From Rotaria socialis (lineage: Eukaryota; Rotifera; Eurotatoria; Philodinida; Philodinidae), in NCBI GenBank assembly GCA_905331475.1, contig CAJNYU010001721.1, positions 1 to 64,000 of the forward strand: a stretch of DNA of 64,000 nt, written 5' to 3'. The notes below the pieces were generated by a model, which saw only the letters and a list, made by a program, of their open reading frames with translations, did no database searches and was not told where the DNA came from. The translations under genes and the position numbers were made by a program. Positions 11,791-26,764 of the stretch are shown piece by piece (position 1 is the first letter of the stretch; the number at the start of each line of letters is the position of its first letter).

Positions 11791-14406
11791 ATGGCATCAA
11801 CTAAACACGGAGACGAAGGTGGTGCCGGTAGTGGAACTTATTCAGGTTTCTTCCACCGATCTTTATCCCCTCGGTCGTTCGATAGACTACGCGATGAGCA
11901 TAGCGATTATTTTTATAAACCAAAACGTGGCCCATCAACATGTAAATCCAATGTTACCATAACAAGACCAATAAAAACATTTGAAACAGTATCTAAACTT
12001 GTCGAACTTTTATCAAAAGGTAGTAATGTTAAAACACCTACGAAACAAAATGTCGAAGAAATGGAATCACCACCTCTATTGAAAAAGTTCGATGATCAAA
12101 AATCATCATCACACTATTCGAGTTTTCTATCAATGGACGGAGGAGATTTATCATCATCCACATCAACGAATTCATCAGCGTTTTCATCACGTTCAAATTC
12201 ATCTATATCAACAGTAGCTGAACAAGATACTCAAGTTATTCTTATCGATGAGTCAATATCACCAAGAAGTCGAACTGGTAAGTAGTTTCATTTTCCAATA
12301 CATATCTAGACATTTATACTTAAAGTGCGTCAATAATTTAGATCAGAGGATATTGATGTCGGACATTCGAAAAAAAAATATATATAGAGTTTTATTCGCT
12401 TTTATCTAACGATACAGAAAAAAAATGCACAGTAAAAATTTGAGCGTCCCGACAAATATTGATTATTTTTATTTTAAGGGCAGTCCTATTGATATAGCAA
12501 GGCTGTGAAAATGTTAAATAGTATTGATATTTCTAACAAGATCAAATTTAAAACATTCTGTATAAATAAAATATTTAATCAATAGAATTTCATCAGTTTT
12601 GAAAATCTGTTTCATCAAAATTAATTTTTTTTTTGTATCTTAGACTCATATTCAGCAAACTCCGAAGCCAATAGAACAATCGCGAATGATGACACGAAAT
12701 GCAATACCTCGTCTCCATGTCATGCACCAGCTATCGGATTAAATGTCACGACGACAAGTGTACATGTTGTTTTACTTGAATTGTATCCACAAAATGTCGA
12801 TTATTCAACAATTGTATTTCAACGCCATCTTATATCGTTGATTGTCAATAATGAACATCAAGATTGGTCAATATTAAATGCTGATTTACATACAGTAACT
12901 GAACAAGAAGGAAATTTTCGTTTATTTACATTAACACATGAAGAATTTGATCTTGTTCTTCTACATTTACAATCGTTTATACGTTTTAATTCAACACTAG
13001 CATCATCGTTCGTTCTTAATATTGCTTTAACAGGTGAACAAACAAATGAATATGAATTGAAAATTTCGTCGCGTTTAAATAAAATAAATTTAAATTTCGA
13101 TATTATTCAATATCGTGCTGAATCCTATATGATTGGTCTAGATTTTTTTCTGCGCAAACAAAATCGATCGATCGATGAAGAAGATGAACTTATTCAAAGT
13201 CTCAATCACAATCATAAAAAGAAACACGATAAACATGAACTTTATCCTTACATACTTGTGCATGCTGAAGCAGCAAGTACATTTTTTTATATTGTGCATT
13301 CACCGAGTAAATACTCGGTTATAACATCAAATAATCTATGTTATAAAACGTATTCAAATTTAATCAAACTTCTTCAACCTGGTGTTGATATAAATAATGA
13401 TGAACAAATGTAAATATAGATTTCATATTTTTAACTGCCACTTTTGTTTTCATTGATTCCAAACAAGAAGATAGAGATATAAGGATGCCAACTCTAATCA
13501 GATTGATAGTCATTAATACTAATGATCCTACTGATAAATGACACCCGGACAGTCGAATATCCAACTGGGACTTTTGATTTATCTCTCTACTGAGCTTGTA
13601 AATAATGTATTTGCTTATGATACGTATAGAATCATGTTACAGATTAACATGTTTTTTGTTTTGATGAAATGTGAAAATTCAAGTTGATTGAATTCTTAAA
13701 TTTCATTCGAAGACAATCTCAAAATAAATCGAATGATATATCATTGATTTTCGATCTTTGCAATTTTTTTCTTTTTCTATTTAGAACGTCTTCGCCGAAT
13801 GTATTTTCGCCGTTTTCCTTCCGACGATCTCCATCAATTTCATTCGATTTCAGTCGCCAAGATCTCTGTAAAAATTGTAACCGTTCATCATCAATCTATT
13901 CATCGCAAATACCAATGACAAGTTTCACTCGTTTACCACCAAAATACTTTCCGAATGATTATTCTATATCAAACAGACCACATTATATTTATCGTGGTTG
14001 GTCGAATAGACGCGCAGCATCCTACGATCAAGGTATTACAACATTTGATGTTCATACACAAACGGATGATAGCTTTCTTGAATCATCATCAACACAAACA
14101 CGTTCAGCAATGAGTCGTTCATTGTTATCGATGGTTACTATGAATATAGCATTAACAATAAAATTAATATGTAAACTTTATCCATCGGTTAATTCTTGTA
14201 TATTAACTGGAGAATTTTTTCAAATAGAGAAACAAGCTGCGCATGATATAAAATTATTTATTCAATCAATAATGGGACAAACGGTACCGCATATATGTCA
14301 ATTAAAACGAGAACCACTTATATCTGCACTTGGTTGTGCACTTCCTCGGGTTTATTTCGATGTTATAAATGATGAAGCTGCTCTAGGCAATGATTGTATT
14401 CATTAA
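11791..14406 (+). CDS. uncharacterised three-exon protein, 624 aa
   Basis: Exons 11791-12277, 12644-13409 and 13785-14406 join with matching phases (1 then 2) at good sites: donors GTAAGT and GTAAAT, acceptors TTGTATCTTAG and TTCTATTTAG. Total coding length is 1,875 nt including TAA. The first ~200 residues are low-complexity and Ser-rich (SSSTSTNSSAFSSRSNSS), likely disordered. Exon 2 encodes a compact alternating hydrophobic region (VHVVLLELYP, FRLFTLTHEEFDLVLLHL, FDIIQYRAESYMIGLDFFL). Exon 3 has another Ser/Thr-rich linker and a conserved-looking C-terminal part (EKQAAHDIKLFIQSIMGQT, ALGCALPRVYFD). I see no signal peptide or membrane segment and do not recognise the family. Confidence 0.65.
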
Positions 14407-15041
14407 TAATTATTCATTTTGAGATATCTATTTATTTTTCTTTTTATTCAACGCAAATTAATTTTTTTCTCAGGATTTAGTTTGTGCGTGTGGCGTCTAA
14501 TTTTGTTTGACAGATATAGAATGTAGTTCGACCTATTTTCAATAGGCTCTTTTAATCCGTTTCTTTTCTCGTATATTTTTCTGGATATAAAATAAATTGA
14601 CAACAAGTCAAATAGAATTTTACATCGCCTAGTGTAAAAATATTAACATTTGAAATTGTGCTGCTTTCCGAATTGAGATTCATTGTGAAGGTGATTTTCA
14701 ATTTCATAAGAGACCTTCTTGGTCTCAAATCGCACATAATTCTATGTGTCATAAACGACATCGGATAATCGTTTTTAAAATTCAATCTTAGTAGGACATG
14801 AAAATCTTCTAATTCTTCTTCATGTTTTCCTATTAAGGAAATTCTACGCGTCATTGAAGTCTACCTGAACCATTGAGTTTGAACTTAAAAACGATTAATC
14901 ATTTTTCGATGTTATTCTCGTTAGTAGAATCGACATATGTCGAAAATAAAGACATGCTAGTACACAAAGTGATTTATCATACGGAATGTTGTTTTGATTA
15001 AGAAATAAATCATTTATTATATATGAATAACATCTGTTTAG
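14407..15041. other. intergenic; no KAP3 N-terminal exons found
   Basis: I looked here for the missing 5' exons of the KAP3 gene and found none. A 100-codon minus-strand frame at 14552-14854 has no recognisable homology and no splice context. Confidence 0.45.
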
Positions 15042-17547
<2,506 letters not shown>

Positions 17548-18180
17548 ATAGTTGTTTCTACAATTTTATCCTGTCGAAGATAAATCGGTTTTTGTTCTCT
17601 TCGTTTTTGTTTGTAAAATTATATATCCCTAATTGTTGCTTCTATAATAAATATTTTGCGCTTTCTGCTTAATCACGAATGATTTCTTTTTCGATTGTGC
17701 ACATAGAAACAAAGCAAAATCACGGATACTTGGGGAAGCGTGTGTGATGAAAGGTTTTTTCGCTCTACTATCCGTAGAAACAACGATGGCATTCATTTGT
17801 TACTTCTTTTTTTGTCGTCACAATCAATAATAATAGAGGATACTTTAAACAAAAATGTTTCAATTAATATTGCAAGTATCATGGGATACTTTTGTCAGTC
17901 AAGGTTCACGGGGGGAAAATGAAAAATGAAACACTGTTTTGATTTTATTGATTTATCTCTGAATAACAATAGAGATGACTTTGATATGCTAATAAAATAT
18001 CTACGAATCGTAAATTTCATTTGAACTGGATCCTTTGGCTGATATATATTGCATAGCTAGACGTAATGTGCACAAGTATACATTTACAGCATTTTGATGA
18101 GCTTTAATTACGTCAATCGTCTGCATCATCATCAACATTATTCATTTGTAAATATACTGAAAACAGAAGACATTTAAGGA

Positions 18181-18481
18181 TGTGGATGTGAGTAGAGAAA
18201 ACAGTTTGAGTGTGGATCTTCTATTCATTCACATGCGCCCATACGAGCAACGGGAGAAAGTCATCATAAACGCAATGTCATGCGAAAGGATTTCTCGGTA
18301 GAAAGTGCTTTAAAAAAACAATCTTCACAATTGTTTAGTGACATCATTGCTGAGAAATGTACAGCGTGGATAAATATTTACAATAGAACTCGTAATAGAT
18401 AAAGACAGAATTCTTGACGCCTATAAAAAGGTGGCTTTAACAAACGACGTTGGCTGCTCGAGTTAGAGTATCTGAAGAAAT
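18181..18481 (+). promoter_or_regulatory. upstream region of the giant GTPase gene with a TATA-like box
   Basis: A TATAAAA sequence at 18422-18428 lies about 55 bp before the ATG at 18482, a fitting distance for a core promoter with a short leader. Nothing further upstream is identifiable as a specific factor site. Confidence 0.4.
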
Positions 18482-21400
18482 ATGACTACCAATGTTTTAT
18501 CTGCCGATAACTGTCCAGCGACCAACAATAATGCGCCAACATCTGTTTTAATGTGGCTCGATCCTACTGTGAATAATGTCGAAAATTCAGATGCACAGAA
18601 AAAATTAGCTACGATATACACTAGTTTTAAAAAATTTCAATCTGTTGAAGATTGTGAAGATGCTATTCGACAACTGACCGGGTTGAGTCGAGTTATTCTT
18701 ATTGTGAGTGGAGGATATGGCAAAGATTTGGTACCTCGTATCCATGATTTGCAACAAGTATCGTCAATTTACGTCTTCTGTTTGCAACAAGAGAAATACA
18801 TCGAATTGGCAAAACAATATGACAAGGTAAGCCAGTGTCTTTTTTCACTTCTGCCGTTGAACTTAAGTATTTGCCTAGATCAAAGCGATTATTGTTGATT
18901 TGAATGTACTCACTTCAATAATTGAGTCTGATTATGAACAACGAATGAATGAGAAAAACCCATCTCTTATCAATATCCCCGATATCAATCCCAAAACAGG
19001 TTTGTTATTTCTAAAATATTCAGTTTTCGATTGATATTTAACCTAAAGAGGGTAATTAATATGAAGTGGATAATCAGTAAATTCTGCCAAGAGAGTGAGT
19101 TTTCCCTATTATTGGTACAAAAAATGGGCCAATTCTAAGTTCAATGAGGGTGTGAGTGTAGGCAGAGGCAAGAGTTTCAGCGTGAACAGCTTCCATACAT
19201 TCACATCCACACGCACCTCACACCCTTGCAAGTTTGAATTCTGTTTTGTTTCTTGAACTCGCACATTCTGCATGTACACTAGATCAAAGTTATGGGTGAC
19301 ACTGCCCGTACTGTACAGGTTTTGAAGTAAAAATCGATTCTTCTTTCTTATTTAGCCAATTCGATTGTTTATTATCTTTTTTAATGAGTAGACAACAATG
19401 TTGGTGCGTTTCAGCATACCTTTAAACATCTTGTCAACGCTGGCGAACTTCAGTACACTGAAATTACGATGAAAGATATTGCAACAAACGTTGTGAGCAG
19501 ATTCTTACGTGATCCTGGTCGTGATTTTAATGCATTTGTTTTGGAAACTCTGCAACCAATCATGTATTTGCTAAAACGGGAACAAAATCTAACAGATTTT
19601 ACCGGTCCACTCAAGCGTTTACTTGCGAAAGAAAAGAAAATACCATGTGCTGTTAGTCAGCGCTTTCTAATTGATACTATGATGATAAATTCAGATCGAT
19701 TTCTCTGTCGATGTTTAGTATCTCTTCTTAGCAAATGTAATCCTATACCAATGATACAGCCTCCTATCGACTCCAAGAACAACAAATATCGTTCGATACC
19801 AAATATCATTCATATATGGGATTATCAACGACCCATCTTACTTTCATTTGGTATAGGTAGATTTAAAGGAAAAACTTCACTAATCAATGCTGTTTTCGAA
19901 AGTAATTTTGAACAATCTATGAAAGATAAATATTTTTATCAGACGATCGATGTTGATTTTGGCTACAATTTTGTTCAACGACGTCCTGTAAATATTGCAG
20001 ATACTCATGGTGAACTCTCGAACGAAACTCTCAATGAAATATCGATGATATTCAATGGTTTTCTTGTTCATGTCGAATCGACTTATCTATGTTCGAATGT
20101 ATCGAAAGTGATCGATTACGTCAAATTGGCCTCAAATAAAAGCTATGTTTTACTGCTCATTCGTGATGTAGAAGATGAAAATGATGAAGATATACAATCA
20201 GCTACCAAAGCTATACATTATGCTTGTTCAAATTGCCAAATTCAGTTTTTGCCAAACGTCAGCGACAAGAGCACAGATGAAAACAAAGAAAAAGTTGGTG
20301 ATCTTCGTGAAAAAATCTGTAGGGACTCAGTTAGCTTTCAGTGTTTAAATGAGAACTCAATTCGGGAGTATCTAGAAAAACTAATGAATGTTACTGAAAA
20401 AACAACTATTGAACAAGACAAAGCTTTCATTAATCGAATTCGACCCATTCTGATTAATGGCAACAAAGATGATTATCCGTTATACTCTTTATACATAAAT
20501 ATGTGTAGGACAAGATTAGAAGTCGTCAAAATTGATTCATATGGAAAAGATTTTCAAAACGATAAACTCTATAAACTTAACAATGAATTGTTTAAAGCTG
20601 ATTCTGAATTCAAACGACAACTGCAACTGGGCCCTCATCAATATGGATCTGGATTCAGGCTCTTCTTGGAATTGCTTGACAGTCAAGAATCCCGATTAGC
20701 TTATTTGAATTTATTATCAATGGAGTTGAAACGTGAAAGAGAAAAACAGACGATGAATCGCGAAGGCGTGCCGTTTTATGAGCAACTTTCATTGGAAATT
20801 CACTGGCGTAATGCAATTATCGGTTCACCTTATCTATCCGACGCTAAACAACAAATACTTGTCGATGCATATCGAGATTATATTGTCGCAGGAAATCCGT
20901 TCGAAATAGTCGATGGCGATAATTTCGAAATGCAAGGCGATTTCTTAAAAAAAGGTGTTCCGACTGCTTCCTAACAAGAAATTCTTTGTCATTAGTGTGA
21001 TTGGGCCTCAGAATAGTGGTAAAAGCACATTACTTAACTTCTTATTTGGTACTTTATTCGAAGCGCGCGATGGAAGATGTACTAAAGGTAAGATCGTATT
21101 CTGACGTCTAAAAATTGACAAAACAATCCGTTTTATAAAAGGAGAATGAATGAAGTTAAGTCATATTTCTCTTATTATAAGTATTTCAGCGAGTTTGATA
21201 AATTTCTAAATCATTTGTTTTAACAGCAGCAAAAATAACTGCACAACGAATATAAAGAGAGACTACCATTTTGGCGAAATTTACTTTTGCAGAAAAACCG
21301 CAAAAATAAATTCCGTATAGTCTAACCTTATATTGAATTCTAATGTCAGTGTGTAATTACATTATAGCACTATTACATAGTGACGATATACATAGCCATC

Positions 21401-24400
21401 GAATGTTTTTTCATTCTTCGTATAGTGTGTACATATCGGCTGTTTAAACCAGTAAACGATAGTATTTTTCACTATACGGTAACGTGATTCTACATTCAAT
21501 GGCTATGTATATCGTCACTATGTAATAGTGCTATAATGTAATTACACATTGACATTATAATTCAACATAAGGTTAGACTATACGGAATTTATTTTTGCAG
21601 TTTTTCTGCAAAAGTAAATTTCGCCAAAATGGTAGTCTCTCTTTATATTCGTTGTGCAGCTATTTTCGCTGCTGTTAAAACAAATGATTTACATATTTTT
21701 CTTCATTACGATCAAATATTCTTCCATTACAGGTATGTATGGAACATTAGTTAATATTCAAAACAAAGTTAGCAAAGACAAACTTGTTGCGCTTAATTAC
21801 GATTGCATTCTTGTGATTGATACTGAAGGTTTGCTGTCTGTCCAGAAGACTGATGAACCATATGATAAAAAATTGATTCTTTTCTGTTTGGCTGTATCCC
21901 ATTTGGTGATTGTGAATGTTGACGGAGAAATTATTGAGCCAGTAAAAAAATGTGTTGTTCTTTGTACACAAGCCCTCCAGTATCTCGGCGAGACGCGTGT
22001 TAGACGACCAACGGTACATTTTGTTCTAAACAAAAGATTTCATTTAAATGAAGAATATTGCAAGTCACTTGTTGAGTGCGTTCAAAAAACCTTGACGGAG
22101 AATAACTTGAACAACGAAATAAATCTTAAAACGGAGAATTTTCACGTTTTATCACAAGCATTCAACTATAAACCATTCATAAATTTGAATGGCGAATGTA
22201 AAGTATCGTCAACCGTTGAAGCCTTTGTTACGAATGTTCAAAAGCTCTGTCAGCATTTTATCGATATTTCATCAGATGTTATTCGTGAAACGGGTGACAT
22301 TTTTTGTGTACCAAACAATTGGATCGTTTTTGCTAATCGGGTGCTTCAAACAATTAAAAAACATCCAGATTTAACCTATTTTCAGGAATTTTTTGAGCGA
22401 AATCAATACAATAAAATCCGAGAGGATATTCGAAACGATTTTGATCAATATTTGTCTCCAGCAGTAGCACGTTTTCTGTTGGAAAAAGAGAAACAAAACG
22501 ACAGTGATCACATCAAACAATCATTCAAAATCGAATATAATCGTATGTTACGATTGCTCGAAGATAAGCTCAAAGAGCACTGCGACAATCATGAAGCCAC
22601 CGATAATATTCGTACACGATCATTGAAATTTATGGAAGTACAAATGATTAGTATCTTTCGTTCGTGGGAAGTTTCGGCTGTGATGAATTCTGAGCGATGC
22701 AAAAGAGATGAAATAGTCACTGAAATCGACAGCAAACTTCGACCAGCAAACAGTATCACTCACAAAAATTGCCTATTGGATAGACAAGCGGCAAGTGAAA
22801 TGTTTGAACTAGAATTTGACAATTTAGTGGCTCAAATAAAAGATAGGTTCAAATCGGAAATCGTATGGACAACATCAATTGAAATGGTCTCTCATTTATG
22901 TGATGTACTCAATACAGATGCTTTACCATCAGGGGACAATTTTCTTGCCTACGTACCTTTTCTTAAGACTCTAGATCCTGTACCAGATCATCCAATCTTC
23001 ATAAATGATTGTTTATCAAAAATTTGCGCTGAATGTGTAACTCGAGCTTCGAAGTTAGTACCACTAGTTCCACATTCACTCGATATAGCTAGAACTATTT
23101 CTGCCAAAGAAATAGAACAGCGGTACACATATCTTGACAATGATCAATTATCAACGATATTTGTTGAATTCAATGCAAACACCAATCAGAAAAGACAATT
23201 TTTTAGGAAAGATGCGCGTCAGCGATATTCAGAGCTCTTCCAAAAACATTGGACAACAATTGTTAAATTATCGACTTGTTTCGAAATGTTAACCACCAGT
23301 ATCGAAAAATGTTTAAGATCAAAGAATAGTGATGAACCTTTCACTGAGATTACGTTTATCCAAGAGATTATAGGAGAAGTTAACAAAATCATCCAAGAAT
23401 TTAATAATGAATTAAACGTGTTCAATTTCTGTCTATCGAAGCAATTTCGTAGCTCTTTATACATCTGTACTGTCATATCGGCAGCTTTATATTACTACAA
23501 TCGACAAAAGACTCATTTTCTAGACGTTATCAAAGGAGTCCATGAAAATAAGGACAAATCAATAGAAAAATTTATTCCTTGGGTGATTCTTGTAGAGAAC
23601 GATGATGAACGTGTGTTGCCATTAACATCATAACTGAACTTTCTCAAGTGTTGTGTCAATCATTTGAGTCACAAGGCAAGGAAATTATGAAAAGCCAAAT
23701 CGACAAGGAAACGAAAACAGTGAGTCGATTTACTATTATCAAAGAACTCGATGGTGAAGTATATAATGCAAGAAATGATTGGCTTATGCGTTATGTTCTC
23801 AATCCTCAAGACTTGATTATAGAAAGATTTAAGCAAAAATGGGCGAAAATAGAAGCAACAACAGACGAAAAGCTTAAACCAATTGTTAATACAACTTCAG
23901 AAAAATTGATTGAAATTTTTGGTGTCATAAAGACAATTAATACGATATCACAAGAACAAGGTGGACACTCTCTTTCTTTAGTTGAAGATTTATTCGAGCC
24001 ACTCACGGATCAAGGCAATTATCAGCTAACTGACAAGAAATTTTGCATGGCAAAACTTTTCCATCATTATCTTATTGGTGAACAAGTTTCAACGGAAATT
24101 TCTACTAGAAATAGTCTGTCGTACACTGTTAATGATCGGTGGAAAACTCTGGTTGATAACTTTCCAAAGTTAAGCGAAGAAATCAAGCATACTTTTCGAT
24201 CGCTTGAAAACGCATTTGAAACTGCTACGATCAGTTATTTTGGTCTTTTTCTGGATAAGATACTCAGTGAACAGACTAAAACCGCACAAGCACTATCGAG
24301 TCAAATGAGTTCATTTATTGCAGAAACCTATCGGGATATTTATGAACATTTATTGAATCAAATACAAGGTTGTGCAGCTTCATGTCCTTGCTGCAAACGG

Positions 24401-25598
24401 ATATGTGATGTTGATCATCATTTGGAACTTACTTGTCCTATTGGACAAGGAGAAAATAGACATCGTTGTCAGTTCGGTCATCAAATTCGTGGTATGGGCG
24501 GCATCTATCATAAATTTACTGGTGAAGCATCAATTGCATGGTGCGAGATCATTAAAGACGAAGGTCAAGTTATTATCAGTGAGAAAATGCCACAAACATG
24601 GAAAGCGTTCAAAAATGCCAACCCCGATTGGGATTTTGGTGATCCGAGAACTCGAGAAAATTTAACACCGCCTTATGTTTATATGTGGAAACAGATTGGT
24701 GAACAGTTATGTGAGCATTATAAAAATGGAATGAAATTTGTCGAAAAAAATAGTCCACTCCCAATAAATCACTTCATTTTTATGCTTGATCATTCTGGTT
24801 CGATGAATGAAGAAATTAATATTTTGAGACGATCGACCGCTGGAAGCGCTGCGCCACAAGGAAATAAAGTAGCTAATGATTCTAGTGAAATCAATCGCAC
24901 TCCTTGGAGATGTCTACTTCGCGCTGTGAAAGGGTTTCTTGATATTCGTATACGTCAAGCTTCTTTTGACGATCAAATTACCGTAATTCTATTTGGCGAA
25001 CGAGCAGTACTAATTTATAATCGACAAAAGCTGACCGAAATTGATATAGGCCAACTAAACATACCGATGAAAATATGTGGTGAAACTACGAACTTTTCTG
25101 CTGCATTTCAAATGGTTATAAAGACGTTAGAAGAAGTCAATAAGAATCCAGAACGAAATAGATACCAACAAACACTTATTTTTATGACCGATGGTGAACC
25201 TCAAGTATATCCGCAGAAAGAGTTGCAACAGTTGTGTGATTATAGACCAGGTTAGTATGCATGTAAAACGTTTTCATTGACAGTTTAACGCTTTTGCATA
25301 TGTACCGTTAATGAGATTGAATAGTCTATCGATGTGTTTTTCAAATTTTGCAGACCCACCTTATAGATTCTAAACGACAACCAGTTCTAGTTTTCTTTTA
25401 TTTCGAATAGGTTCTACTTCCAATCAGAATGACAAAACGTTGATACATCATTTCTGGACAATGGCTCTTGGGGACTTCAACAAGAAAACTATCGAGAAAA
25501 TCAATCAAACAATCCAAGGTACTCTGATCAACATTGACGATCCCGACGAACTCGAGGAGGCATATGCATCCATTGCCGAAATTCTCTATGACCGATAG
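18482..25598 (+). CDS. very large GTPase (VLIG/GVIN-like) with C-terminal vWA domain; two frame disruptions
   Basis: Exons 18482-18826, 18879-18999, 19392-21087, 21733-25250, 25411-25598; about 1,950 residues. Order: an N-terminal domain (VLMWLDPTVNN, VILIVSGGYGKDLVPRIHD) that I recall from rotifer multidomain proteins; a degenerate GTPase-like segment (GIGRFKGKTSLINAVF); a VLIG-type GTPase with P-loop GPQNSGKST and switch DTEGL; a long helical region; a Cys/His cluster (CPCCKRICDVDHH, then HRCQFGHQIRGMGG) with the following NPDWDF, as in GVIN C-termini; and a vWA domain with MIDAS residues DHSGS, T of GETTN and MTDGE. The frame changes at the seven-A run near 20947-20953 and again near 23615-23630. 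The protein code before and after both points is well preserved, so recent inactivation or assembly error are both possible. VLIG proteins are interferon-induced GTPases in vertebrates; a response role here is inference. Confidence 0.75.
19146..19227. repeat. small inverted-repeat element in an intron
   Basis: Starts GAGGGTGTGAG and ends CTCACACCCTT, with an inner pair GTGAGTGT / ACATCCACAC. It lies in the 19000-19391 intron of the giant GTPase gene. The ends resemble those at 9596 and 60478. Confidence 0.45.
21208..21690. mobile_element. foldback (palindromic) element in an intron, 483 bp
   Basis: Two inverted arms of about 200 bp (21208-21408 and 21495-21690) are nearly perfect complements: the left arm begins AAATCATTTGTTTTAACAGC and the right arm ends with its complement. 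The loop is about 85 bp. No coding capacity. It lies in the 21088-21732 intron of the giant GTPase gene, between the P-loop exon and the exon carrying the rest of the G domain. High arm identity suggests a recent insertion. Confidence 0.8.
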
Positions 25599-25917
25599 AC
25601 ATTGTGACGAGACTTTCATTCGATTTGATCAAGCATACAGTCCATCGTTTTTCTATCGCTATGCTCCAATAAATGAAGATAAAAGAGAGATGCAAGATTT
25701 ACTCAATTGTGCATTGATTAAAAATACGATCATATTTTTGTTTGCGGGATAAGCTGAAACATACATAGGTTAGACTGCAAGATATCAGTAACATTCAATA
25801 GACTACATACCAATTTATGAGATATGAGATTGACACGAACGTGGGTGGCGTGCTTGGGTGATTGTGTATAGATGCGAGTGTGCGCTTCTGTTAAGTGAAA
25901 ACTAACATCCACGCCCT

Positions 25918-26764
25918 CAGAGAACCATATACATATATGCATGACGATTATATGGGTATGGATATTGATGCTGCTGACTTTACACAAGGTCAACGAACAG
26001 CTGGTCAAATAATTGTTTTTCCAATTTTATCCTGTCGAAGATAGATCGGTTTCTCTTCTCTTCGTTTTTGTTTGTAAAATTATATATCCCTAATTGTTGC
26101 TTCTACGTATAATAAATATTTTGCGCTTTATGCTTAATCACGAATGGTTTCTTTTTCGATTGTGCACATAGAAACAAAACAAAATCACGGATATTTGGGG
26201 AAGCGTGTATAATGAAAGGTTTTTTCGCTCTATTATCCGTAGAAATAACGATGACATTCACTTGTTACTTCTTTTTTTGTCGTCACAATCAACAATAATA
26301 GAGTATACTTTAAACAAGAATGTCTCGTCAGAAGGGTCAAATCAGAAACTTACCATTTTATTGACTCACAAGTAGCCCAATTTATGATAGAACAAAAAGT
26401 TCTTTTCTACTTGAATCCTTTGCACTACTGAAATAATCTCGAATTTCAATCGATATTGCAAGCATCATTGTATATTCTCATTGGCCAAGGTTCACGGGGA
26501 TAAAACGAAAGATGAAAGAACATTTTGATTTGATTGATTCATCTCTGCACAACAATTGAATGACTTTGATCTGTTAATAAAACATCTACTATACGTAGAT
26601 TTCATTTGAAGTGGATCCTTTTGCTGATATATATATATATATGGTACAGCTAGACGTTATGTTCACAAGTATACACGTACGGCATTTTGACGAGCTTCAA
26701 TCACATCAATTCTCGGCATCATCATCATCATCATCATTCATTTATAAATAAACATAAAATAGAA
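25918..26764 (+). repeat. direct duplication, copy B (relic of KAP3 tail)
   Basis: Second copy of the segment at 17459-18180. Similarity starts exactly at the position matching the last splice acceptor of KAP3 (AGAGAACC) and runs through the same 3' flank. It contains an extra block of about 110 bp at 26327-26440. The reading frame here has lost the KAP3 stop codon (TAA to CAA) and there are no upstream KAP3 exons, so it is a non-functional gene tail. Confidence 0.88.

Noticed and set aside
12644-13409. ACT-domain/CASTOR-like similarity of the unknown gene
   Set aside because: Only a vague alternation of hydrophobic strands; no diagnostic residues.
14552-14854. 100-codon minus-strand frame as a gene
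   Set aside because: No homology, no splice context, and composition is that of AT-rich chance sequence.
20954-20994. 41-nt GT-AG intron restoring the GTPase frame
   Set aside because: It would remove the conserved KKFFVIS strand leading into the P-loop, and it is shorter than any supported intron here. Kept only as an alternative.
21747-22033. Minus-strand frames inside the GTPase exon
   Set aside because: Antisense shadows of a clearly conserved plus-strand coding region.
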